NCBI GenBank assembly: GCA_947175285.1
Contig: CAMWMM010000148.1
Location: 1 to 9,724, forward strand
Direction of reading: 5' to 3'
Source: an uncultured Lachnospiraceae bacterium
GTDB lineage: Bacteria > Bacillota_A > Clostridia > Lachnospirales > Lachnospiraceae
DNA length: 9,724 bases
The position numbers and the translations under genes are program-made. Shown one piece after another: positions 1 to 5,641 of this stretch (position 1 is its first letter; every line of letters starts with the position of its first letter). Under the pieces are notes generated by a model. That model ran no database searches and was not told the DNA's origin. It saw only the letters and a list, made by a program, of their open reading frames with translations.

Positions 1-119
1 AACGGATGTTTTTTCTATCCGAGTATGTTTTTTTTGATTATGAGGAGTCCTTTATCTTTATTATAATTGATTATTTTGCTATTTTATGCTTGTTTACCTA
101 TTTTACATATGGGGTTGGC
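1..119. other. AT-rich flank fused to recombinase remnant
   Basis: This stretch is about 25% GC over its first 110 bases, against near 60% in the recombinase segment that follows. It is open in the recombinase frame from an ATG at position 6. The roughly 38 residues it would encode are Phe/Ile/Tyr-rich and do not resemble a recombinase catalytic domain. There is no convincing ribosome binding site before that ATG. I read it as unrelated non-coding DNA joined to the recombinase fragment by a deletion or insertion, so the continuous reading frame is probably accidental. What lies further left is outside the window. Confidence 0.5.
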
Positions 120-687
120 AAGTACAAAGGCGATGCACTTTTGCAGAAATATTACACCGCTGATTTCCTTAGTAAAAGGACGGTGAAGAACACGGGGCAG
201 ATTGAGCAGGTCTATGTGAAGGACAGCCACCCGCCGATCATTGACAGGGAACTGTGGGATGCGGTGCAGTTGGAATTAGAGCGCAGGCGGCTTTTCCGGG
301 AAGCACACGAATTACGGACGCTTGGGAGGTACACGGACGTGCAGCCCTTCACCTGCAAGGTAGTGTGCGGGAAATGCGGAGCGGTGTACTGGCGGCGGAC
401 ATGGACGCGCAGCGGCAGGAAGGTCAGGGTATGGCAGTGCGGCAAACGCTACCAGAAGAAAGGCGAGGTGGGCTGTAAGAGCGGTAACCTCTACGAGAGG
501 GATTTGGAGAAAGCCTTCCTGACGGTTTGGAACGGTATTGTTCAGCCAGTTAAACCCTTATTTTATCTCGGTAGATTCCCAGCATATCGAAATTCGTGGG
601 GCACTGGAGAGGTTTGCGGATTTATATGAGCGGAATCAAAAAATGCGAGATAAGTATACTATAATGGAAGAGTTTTGCCGGAAGTAA
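120..687 (+). pseudogene. Large serine recombinase remnant, truncated and frame-disrupted
   Basis: Recognisable recombinase sequence starts near base 120 with KYKGDALLQKYY, the end of the Recombinase domain of large serine integrases. A YVKDSHPPIID segment follows, then a zinc-ribbon-like region. Counting from the ATG at 6, the ribbon cysteines are C121 and C124 (CGKC), C145 and C157, followed by a helical stretch ending FLTVWNGIV. The N-terminal resolvase domain with the catalytic serine is absent, and so is most of the C-terminal coiled coil, so it cannot be an active integrase. The recombinase frame decays after about base 540 and stops at 629. Another frame is open from 523 to a TAA at 685-687 and reads a helical tail (IRGALERFADLYERNQKMRD). 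That tail may be the rest of this gene after an internal deletion or frameshift, or the end of an unrelated gene. The high GC of the central part suggests transfer from an integrative element. Confidence 0.8.
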
Positions 688-714
688 AATAATCAAATTT
701 GAGACTTCCTTTTA

Positions 715-745
715 TTGTCAATATGAGGTATTATTTTTATATAAA
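715..745 (+). promoter_or_regulatory. Candidate promoter for glgCD
   Basis: TTGTCA at 715-720 matches five of six consensus -35 bases. Downstream, TATATA (738-743, 17-bp spacer) or TATAAA (740-745, 19-bp spacer) would serve as -10. Transcription would start near 750, giving a leader of about 20 nt before glgC. A second, poorer pair, TTGAGA (699-704) with TATGAG (722-727, 17-bp spacer), lies just upstream. This is called from sequence match only. Confidence 0.45.
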
Positions 746-757
746 GACTATATGTAT

Positions 758-763
758 GGAGGG
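758..763 (+). promoter_or_regulatory. Ribosome binding site fixing the glgC start
   Basis: GGAGGG lies 7 nt before the ATG at 771. This favours that ATG over the in-frame ATG at 699, which would add 24 residues foreign to the family and would place the start upstream of the candidate promoter. Confidence 0.8.
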
Positions 764-770
764 TGAGATT

Positions 771-1979
771 ATGGCAAAAGAAATGATAGCAATGCTTCTT
801 GCCGGTGGACAGGGTTCCCGCCTGTATGCACTGACAGAGAAACTTGCGAAACCGGCAGTTCCGTTCGGCGGAAAATATCGTATTATAGACTTTCCGCTGT
901 CTAACTGTGTGAATTCCGGAATTGATACGGTAGGTATTTTAACACAGTATCAGCCGCTTGTACTGAATGAGTATATCGGCAACGGGCAGCCGTGGGATTT
1001 AGACCGTCTCTATGGGGGTGTACATGTTCTGCCGCCTTATCAAAAAGCGGACAAATCAGACTGGTACAAGGGAACGGCAAACGCAATTTATCAGAATCTT
1101 TCTTTTATTGAGAGGTATGACCCGCAGTATGTAATTATTTTATCCGGCGACCAGATATGCAAGCAGGATTACAATGACTTTTTGGAATTCCATAAAGCAA
1201 AGAATGCGGAGTTCAGCGTTGCGGTTATGGAGGTTCCTTGGGAGGAGGCATCCCGCTTCGGTCTGATGGTAGCGGATGAAAACGATAAAATTACGGAATT
1301 TCAGGAGAAACCGAAGGAGCCGAAGTCCAATCTGGCATCTATGGGTATTTATATTTTCAACTGGGATATTTTGAAAAAATATCTGGAAGAAGATGAAGCA
1401 GACCCTAATTCCGAAAATGATTTCGGTAACAATATTATTCCGAATCTTCTTAGAGACCAGCGTAGAATGTACGCTTATCATTTCAGCGGATACTGGAAAG
1501 ATGTCGGAACAATTTCCTCTTTATGGGAAGCAAATATGGAAGTTTTAGACCCGGAACACAGCGGTATCAATTTATTTGATGAAGATTGGAAGATATACAG
1601 CCGTAAGAGCGCAATGCCGGGACATATGATCAGTACAGGCGCTGTTGTGGAAAATGCAATGGTAACTGACGGCTGTCAGATAAAGGGTATGGTAAAGCAT
1701 TCGGTTCTGTTCGAGGGCGTAAAAGTGGAAAAAGGCGCTGTGGTTGAAGATGCGGTTGTTATGGGAAATACGGTGATTAAATCCGGCGCAGTTGTAAAGC
1801 ATTGTATTGTAGCGGAAAATGTTACTATCGGAGAGAATGCCGTAGTAGGAGCTATGCCGTCCGGTGATGAGAACGGTGTTGCAACGATTGGTACGGGCAT
1901 TACGATTGGCGATAATGCGAAAATCGGACCGAAGGCGATGGTAAATAAAAATGTGGAAGGCGGTGAAGAACAATGGTAA
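771..1979 (+). CDS. glgC: Glucose-1-phosphate adenylyltransferase, catalytic subunit
   Basis: GlgC makes ADP-glucose and pyrophosphate from glucose 1-phosphate and ATP in the cytoplasm, the committed and usually regulated step of bacterial glycogen synthesis. The 402-residue protein has the nucleotidyltransferase fold first: AGGQGSRL at 11-18, [15 protein letters not shown] at 27-41, SGD at 125-127 with the likely catalytic Asp127, and QEKP at 178-181 with Lys180 matching the glucose-1-phosphate-binding lysine of E. coli GlgC. YWKDVGT follows at 241-247. A left-handed beta-helix of hexapeptide repeats fills roughly 290-395. Length and motifs are normal, and all key residues seen are present. 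The gene is the first of an operon, and its stop codon overlaps the glgD start by 7 nt. In Firmicutes GlgC commonly pairs with GlgD in a heterotetramer, so I infer a complex. The start follows from the GGAGGG site. Confidence 0.95.
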   Translation: MAKEMIAMLLAGGQGSRLYALTEKLAKPAVPFGGKYRIIDFPLSNCVNSGIDTVGILTQYQPLVLNEYIGNGQPWDLDRLYGGVHVLPPYQKADKSDWYKGTANAIYQNLSFIERYDPQYVIILSGDQICKQDYNDFLEFHKAKNAEFSVAVMEVPWEEASRFGLMVADENDKITEFQEKPKEPKSNLASMGIYIFNWDILKKYLEEDEADPNSENDFGNNIIPNLLRDQRRMYAYHFSGYWKDVGTISSLWEANMEVLDPEHSGINLFDEDWKIYSRKSAMPGHMISTGAVVENAMVTDGCQIKGMVKHSVLFEGVKVEKGAVVEDAVVMGNTVIKSGAVVKHCIVAENVTIGENAVVGAMPSGDENGVATIGTGITIGDNAKIGPKAMVNKNVEGGEEQW

Positions 1980-3115
1980 ATTCTAAGACAAGTGCACTTG
2001 GTATCATATTTCCTAATAGTTACGATTCATGGGTTCCGGAGTTAGTCAATGTGCGTTTGATGGCTTCCATTCCATTTGCCAGCCGTTACCGCCTGATTGA
2101 CTTTATTTTATCCAGTATGACAAATTGTGATATCAGCAATGTTTCCATCATGGTAAACAACAACTATCATTCTCTGATGGACCATCTGGCTTCCGGACGT
2201 GAGTGGGATTTGGTTCGTAAAAACGGCGGTTTGAATATATTCCCTCCGTTTGCTGAAAAAGATGCAAAACCTTACGTTGGACGTGTAGGCGCATTGGCAG
2301 GTATCCTGAATTTCTTAAAGGGACAAAAAGAAGAATATGCTTTTATCACCGATACGAACATAGCGGTAAATTTTGATTTCAAAGCAATGTTAAATCAACA
2401 TATAGAAAGCGGCGCGGATGTTACCATTGCTTATAATGAGCAGGAACTGCCGGAAAGCATTGTTCAGAATTCCTCTCCGGACAAAGGATTTTATTATACG
2501 TTCGATATTGAGGACGGCAAAGTGGAAAAGATTTATGTAAACTCCAAAGAGAGCGGCGTTCAGAATTTCTCCATGAATATTTATGTGTTGAAGAGAGAAT
2601 TTTTGATTAAGTTGATTGAAGAAGCTTCCGTTCACGGACACCAGTATTTTGAACGCGATATTTTGCTGCCGAATCTGAATCGTATTAATGTACAGGCATA
2701 TAAATGCGATGGCTATATTGCACGTATCAGCAGCTTAAAGAGTTACTATGATGAGAATATGAAGCTTTTGGATGAATATAACCTGAGCGCTCTTTTCGAA
2801 GGCGCACCTATTTATACAAAGCTGCACGGCGGCAATCCGACCAGATATGTAGACGGCGCAAAAGTGCAGAATGTAATGTCAGCTGACGGATGTATCATTG
2901 AGGGAGAAGTAGAGAACAGCATCTTGTTTAGAAATGTCAAGATTGCAAAAGGCGCGAAAGTGAAAAACTGTATTTTGATGCAGGGAACCGTAGTAGAGGC
3001 GGGAGCGGATATTGAATATCTCATTACCGATAAAAATGTTACAATAAGCGCCGGAAAAGCAATGAAGGGTGCAGACAGCTTCCCTGTTTATATCAGCAAA
3101 TTCCAGACAGTATAG
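1973..3115 (+). CDS. glgD: GlgD, non-catalytic partner of ADP-glucose pyrophosphorylase
   Basis: This 380-residue GlgC paralogue is recognised by its start ([19 protein letters not shown]), by [15 protein letters not shown] at 38-52, and by hexapeptide beta-helix repeats from about 290 to 360. The residues that make GlgC catalytic are replaced. There is no GGxGxRL loop ([10 protein letters not shown] at 11-20), the SGD aspartate site reads ITDTN at 125-129, and the EKP lysine motif is missing around 185-190. Known work on Firmicute GlgC/GlgD pairs describes GlgD as essentially inactive alone but raising activity or changing regulation of GlgC. That role is inferred here. The ATG lies inside the end of glgC with a 7-nt overlap, and the purine-rich GGAAGGCGGTGAAG region just upstream can serve as ribosome binding site. 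This suggests translational coupling and balanced subunit amounts. Confidence 0.93.
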   Translation: MVNSKTSALGIIFPNSYDSWVPELVNVRLMASIPFASRYRLIDFILSSMTNCDISNVSIMVNNNYHSLMDHLASGREWDLVRKNGGLNIFPPFAEKDAKPYVGRVGALAGILNFLKGQKEEYAFITDTNIAVNFDFKAMLNQHIESGADVTIAYNEQELPESIVQNSSPDKGFYYTFDIEDGKVEKIYVNSKESGVQNFSMNIYVLKREFLIKLIEEASVHGHQYFERDILLPNLNRINVQAYKCDGYIARISSLKSYYDENMKLLDEYNLSALFEGAPIYTKLHGGNPTRYVDGAKVQNVMSADGCIIEGEVENSILFRNVKIAKGAKVKNCILMQGTVVEAGADIEYLITDKNVTISAGKAMKGADSFPVYISKFQTV

Positions 3116-3117
3116 AA

Positions 3118-3144
3118 GGTTGAAAGAATTGCATTCTTTCAACC
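3118..3144 (+). other. Perfect stem-loop directly after glgD
   Basis: GGTTGAAAGAA at 3118-3128 is the exact reverse complement of TTCTTTCAACC at 3134-3144. Adding T3129-A3133 gives a 12-bp stem with a 3-nt loop. It begins 3 nt after the glgD stop. No T-run follows, so it is not a classical intrinsic terminator. It may protect the 3' end of glgCD mRNA or take part in the alternative fold with the next hairpin. It is not certain that it forms only on the + strand transcript. Confidence 0.75.
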
Positions 3145-3171
3145 GCGAGTTTGTGCCAGCACAAACATCGC
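3145..3171 (+). other. Second stem-loop, contiguous with the first
   Basis: GCGAGTTTGTG pairs with CACAAACATCGC, leaving one bulged A (3167) and a CCAG loop (3156-3159). It begins at the base after the first hairpin. TCAAC at 3139-3143, part of the first hairpin, can instead pair with GTTGA at 3174-3178 and lengthen this stem, so the two folds compete. No T-run follows. Confidence 0.65.
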
Positions 3172-3199
3172 AAGTTGAGAAATGAGCATGGTATATTAA

Positions 3200-3237
3200 T
3201 GACCGTATCATGGTAAAACGTGATACGGTCAGATTTT
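3200..3237 (+). terminator. Possible weak intrinsic terminator before greA
   Basis: GACCGTATCA (3201-3210) and TGATACGGTC (3221-3230) are perfect inverted repeats. The stem extends outward by T3200-A3231 and inward by a G-T and a G-C pair, leaving a GTAAAA loop. Only four T residues (3234-3237) follow, after AGA, so termination is likely partial at best. If it terminates strongly, greA would need its own promoter, and I find no convincing one between here and 3283. Confidence 0.45.
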
Positions 3238-3282
3238 GTGAAAATGCATTGAAGGTGCAATGAGAAAGGAACGGAGAGAAAC

Positions 3283-3786
3283 ATGCACAACGAATTAACC
3301 GAAAGTGATATCAAAAAAATGCAGGAAGAGATTGAATATCGTAAGATAGTGGTGCGGAAAGAAGCATTGGAGGATGTCAAGGAGGCGAGAGCGCATGGAG
3401 ATTTAAGCGAGAATTTTGAGTATCATGCGGCAAAAAAGGTAAAGAACCAGAATGAGAGCCGTATCCGTTATCTGGAAAGGATGATTAAGACGGCGGTTGT
3501 AATTTCCGATGAATCCGCAGAAGATGAAGTAGGCGTCAACAATACGGTGGAAGTGTTTTTTGAAGAAGACGGCAGTACGGAAACTTATAAACTGGTGACG
3601 ACTGTCCGCGGTAATTCGTTAGAAGGGCTTATCAGCACGGAATCGCCGTTAGGGAAAGCGCTTTTAGGGCATAAAGTTGGAGACAGGGTGCATGTAGCAG
3701 TCAATGAAAGTTATGGTTATGATATTACCATTAAGTCAATCGAAAATACGGTAGATGACGGAACGGATAAATTGAGGAGTTTCTAA
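3283..3786 (+). CDS. greA: GreA-family transcription elongation factor
   Basis: Gre factors enter the secondary channel of RNA polymerase and stimulate cleavage of backtracked RNA, which rescues stalled complexes. The 167-residue protein is slightly longer than the usual ~158. The N-terminal antiparallel coiled coil covers about 5-75 and contains HGDLSEN at 38-44. Asp40 and Glu43 match the acidic tip residues Asp41 and Glu44 of E. coli GreA, so cleavage activity should be kept. FEYHAAKK at 45-52 is the family motif with Phe where Ala is usual. The C-terminal FKBP-like domain (about 85-157) ends with the typical ISTESPLGKALLGHKVGDRV. The short charged tail DDGTDKLRSF is extra. GGAG at 3273-3276, 6 nt upstream, supports the start. 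The next gene begins 34 nt after its stop, so the two are probably cotranscribed. It may be a second Gre paralogue rather than the housekeeping GreA. Confidence 0.88.
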   Translation: MHNELTESDIKKMQEEIEYRKIVVRKEALEDVKEARAHGDLSENFEYHAAKKVKNQNESRIRYLERMIKTAVVISDESAEDEVGVNNTVEVFFEEDGSTETYKLVTTVRGNSLEGLISTESPLGKALLGHKVGDRVHVAVNESYGYDITIKSIENTVDDGTDKLRSF

Positions 3787-3820
3787 GAATGAAGATAATA
3801 CAATTTAGGGGGATATATTA

Positions 3821-5503
3821 ATGGCATGGTATGATGAGGCAGTATTTTATCACATTTATCCTTTAGGGCTTACCGGAGCGCCTAAAGAAAATTCCTATGG
3901 AGAGCCGGAACATCGTCTGTGTACGCTGTTTCCGTGGATAACTCATATTAAGGATATCGGCTGTAACGCAATCTATATCGGACCGCTTTTTGAATCAGTC
4001 GGACATGGATATGAAACGACGGATTACAGAAAGTTGGACAGCAGGCTTGGAACAAATGAAGATTTGACGGAGTTTGTGGCGAAGTGCCATGAACAGGGTA
4101 TCAAGGTGATTTTAGACGGCGTTTTTAATCATACGGGACGGGATTTTTTTGCTTTTCAGGATGTAAAGAAAAACAGGGAAAACTCTCCCTACAGGGATTG
4201 GTTCTGTAATGTTAATTTTGGCGGAAATAACGAATATAATGATGGTTTTTCCTATGAAAACTGGGGCGGATATAATCTGCTTGTCAAGTTAAACCAGCGC
4301 AATCCGGCAGTCAGAGACTATATCTGTGACGTCGTGCGTTTCTGGGTCAGTGAATTTGACATTGACGGAATTCGTCTGGATGCGGCGGATGTACTGGATT
4401 TTGATTATATGCAGGCGCTCAGGCGGGTGGCAAATGAAGTAAAACCGGAGTTCTGGCTGATGGGTGAGGTGATTCACGGTGATTATAACCGCTGGGCGAA
4501 TGAAGGAACACTGCATTCCGTGACGAACTATCAATTACATAAAGCCCTTTATTCCGGGCATAACGACCACAACTATTTTGAAATTGCTCACACAGTCAAG
4601 AGATTGTATGCACTGGGCGGAAACCGTCCGGACGGCTTAAAACTATACAATTTCGTAGATAATCATGATGTGGAGCGTATTTATACAAAATTGAACAATA
4701 AGGCACACTTTATGCCTGTCCATATATTGTTGTATACATTGCCGGGCGTACCGTCCATCTATTACGGTTCGGAGTTTGGCATCGAAGGAAGAAAGGAGCG
4801 TTTTTCCGATGATTCCTTGCGTCCCGCGCTTACCTTATCCGATTATGAGGATGCAGTGGAGAAAAACTCGTTTACCCGTCTGATTGCTTCACTCGGAAAA
4901 ACGAGACAGAATACCAAAGCGCTTTCTTACGGTGATTTTCAAGAACTTGTGCTGACGAACAGACAGTACGCATTTTCAAGGAATCATAACGGAGAGTCGG
5001 TTCTTGTATGTGTCAACAACGATGACAGTGATTATGTTATGACGCTGCCTGCCGGAAATGCGGCAGAGTATGTAGGGGCGCTGTCAGGAGAGAAAGTTAC
5101 CGTAAGCGGAGGAAATATAGCGGTCAATGTCAAAGCAAACTCCGGGGAAATCTGGGTGCCTGTTGTAAACGGGCAGACTGTGCCGGATGTACAGGATAAG
5201 CCTGTCAGCCTGCATGTAGAGGATGCTGTGGCTGCGCCTGCTCCGAAAGAGGAGCCGATATCTGCAACGGCACCTATAGCGAAAGAAGAGCCGATACCTG
5301 CAGCAGCGCCTGTCGGAGAGAAAAAAGCAGAATCTGCGCAGACAATTGAAGAAGCTTATGAGAAAGGGAAAATAGCTGGTATCCAGGAAGCGATTCTTGC
5401 AATTATGGAAAAGAACGGACCTGTTACAGACCAGATGCGTAAGGATGTCACTGACAATGTATACCATGATTCCCTGATAAATTGGGTAAAGAGTTTCCGG
5501 TAA
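3821..5503 (+). CDS. Cytoplasmic GH13 alpha-amylase-family enzyme with C-terminal tail
   Basis: This is a glycoside hydrolase family 13 enzyme of 560 residues. It has no signal peptide, so it should act inside the cell on alpha-1,4/1,6-glucans such as glycogen or maltodextrins. The TIM barrel spans about 1-370. DGVFNH at 99-104 is conserved region I, GIRLD at 183-187 holds the nucleophile Asp187, MGE at 214-216 the acid/base Glu216, and FVDNHD at 278-283 the third carboxylate Asp283. All three catalytic residues are present. A beta-sandwich C domain follows to about 448. Two copies of a 12-residue Ala/Pro/Lys/Glu-rich unit (472-495) make a flexible linker to a helical tail (about 505-560) whose role I do not know. 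AGGGGGA at 3807-3813 supports the start. Placement after glgCD and greA suggests glycogen turnover. Exact specificity (maltodextrin glucosidase, neopullulanase-like, alpha-amylase) cannot be settled from sequence alone. Confidence 0.9.
   Translation: MAWYDEAVFYHIYPLGLTGAPKENSYGEPEHRLCTLFPWITHIKDIGCNAIYIGPLFESVGHGYETTDYRKLDSRLGTNEDLTEFVAKCHEQGIKVILDGVFNHTGRDFFAFQDVKKNRENSPYRDWFCNVNFGGNNEYNDGFSYENWGGYNLLVKLNQRNPAVRDYICDVVRFWVSEFDIDGIRLDAADVLDFDYMQALRRVANEVKPEFWLMGEVIHGDYNRWANEGTLHSVTNYQLHKALYSGHNDHNYFEIAHTVKRLYALGGNRPDGLKLYNFVDNHDVERIYTKLNNKAHFMPVHILLYTLPGVPSIYYGSEFGIEGRKERFSDDSLRPALTLSDYEDAVEKNSFTRLIASLGKTRQNTKALSYGDFQELVLTNRQYAFSRNHNGESVLVCVNNDDSDYVMTLPAGNAAEYVGALSGEKVTVSGGNIAVNVKANSGEIWVPVVNGQTVPDVQDKPVSLHVEDAVAAPAPKEEPISATAPIAKEEPIPAAAPVGEKKAESAQTIEEAYEKGKIAGIQEAILAIMEKNGPVTDQMRKDVTDNVYHDSLINWVKSFR
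5234..5305 (+). repeat. Two 12-codon repeats encoding a Pro/Ala-rich linker
   Basis: The units are 5234-5269 (APAPKEEPISAT) and 5270-5305 (APIAKEEPIPAA), followed by a partial third start (APVGEK). Both share the KEEPI core. The repeat forms the likely disordered linker between the GH13 C domain and the helical tail. Confidence 0.8.
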
Positions 5504-5513
5504 GGTTTATTTG

Positions 5514-5542
5514 AATCGCCGCTTCCTTGCGGCGATTTTTTT
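5514..5542 (+). terminator. Intrinsic terminator after the GH13 gene
   Basis: AATCGCCGC (5514-5522) pairs with GCGGCGATT (5529-5537) around a TTCCTT loop, and a run of seven T ends at 5542. The GC-rich stem with an immediate T-run is the classical rho-independent form. It lies 10 nt after the GH13 stop and separates the glycogen-side transcript from the MerR unit. Confidence 0.93.
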
Positions 5543-5567
5543 ATATCTATTATTTCAGGGAAAGCAA

Positions 5568-5598
5568 TTGACTCTCAACCATACATTAGGTTTATACT
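5568..5598 (+). promoter_or_regulatory. MerR-type promoter with 19-bp spacer and operator dyad
   Basis: TTGACT (5568-5573, -35) and TATACT (5593-5598, -10) are separated by 19 bp, longer than the usual 17 and typical of promoters that MerR-family activators remodel. Within and around the spacer lies a dyad centred at 5584/5585. AACC at 5577-5580 mirrors GGTT at 5589-5592, with weaker symmetry outward (8 of 14 half-site positions agree). The arrangement indicates autoregulation by the downstream MerR protein. Predicted transcription start is near 5605. Confidence 0.72.
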
Positions 5599-5605
5599 AT
5601 CCCCA

Positions 5606-5617
5606 TAAGGCGCCTTA
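5606..5617. promoter_or_regulatory. 12-bp perfect palindrome at the predicted transcription start
   Basis: TAAGGCGCCTTA is a perfect 12-bp palindrome without a spacer. It begins about 8 bp after the -10 element, where a bound repressor could block initiation or early elongation. With no loop it is a poor RNA hairpin, so DNA binding is the likelier role. It could be chance. Confidence 0.35.
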
Positions 5618-5627
5618 ACAAAAAAAT

Positions 5628-5632
5628 AGGAG
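5628..5632 (+). promoter_or_regulatory. Ribosome binding site selecting a GTG start
   Basis: AGGAG ends at 5632, directly against the ATG at 5633, leaving no spacing for that codon. The GTG at 5642 has a 9-nt spacing and gives the family-typical N-terminus (KIGEFAKI), so it is preferred. Confidence 0.75.
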
Positions 5633-5641
5633 ATGGGATTC

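Noticed and set aside
3..36. Small inverted repeat CGGAT/ATCCG followed by a T-run, as a terminator of an upstream gene
   Set aside because: The stem is only 5 bp with a 9-nt loop and the T-run starts several bases after it. With no upstream sequence it cannot be supported.
212..478. Short open frames overlapping the recombinase remnant on both strands
   Set aside because: They overlap the zinc-ribbon coding segment and arise from its high GC; no motif or start signal supports them.
655..665. TATAAT at 660-665 as a -10 element for glgC
   Set aside because: No -35-like hexamer lies at suitable spacing, it falls inside the remnant tail frame, and better-placed pairs exist nearer to glgC.
699..770. 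N-terminal extension of GlgC from the ATG at 699
   Set aside because: There is no ribosome binding site before it, the 24 residues do not fit GlgC N-termini, and GGAGGG at 758-763 serves the ATG at 771.
3247..3262. CATTG/CAATG hairpin just before greA as a regulatory element
   Set aside because: A 5-bp AT-rich stem is too weak and too common to support.
5633..5641. ATG at 5633 as start of the MerR protein
   Set aside because: It abuts the ribosome binding site with no spacer. GTG at 5642 has good spacing and matches the family N-terminus.
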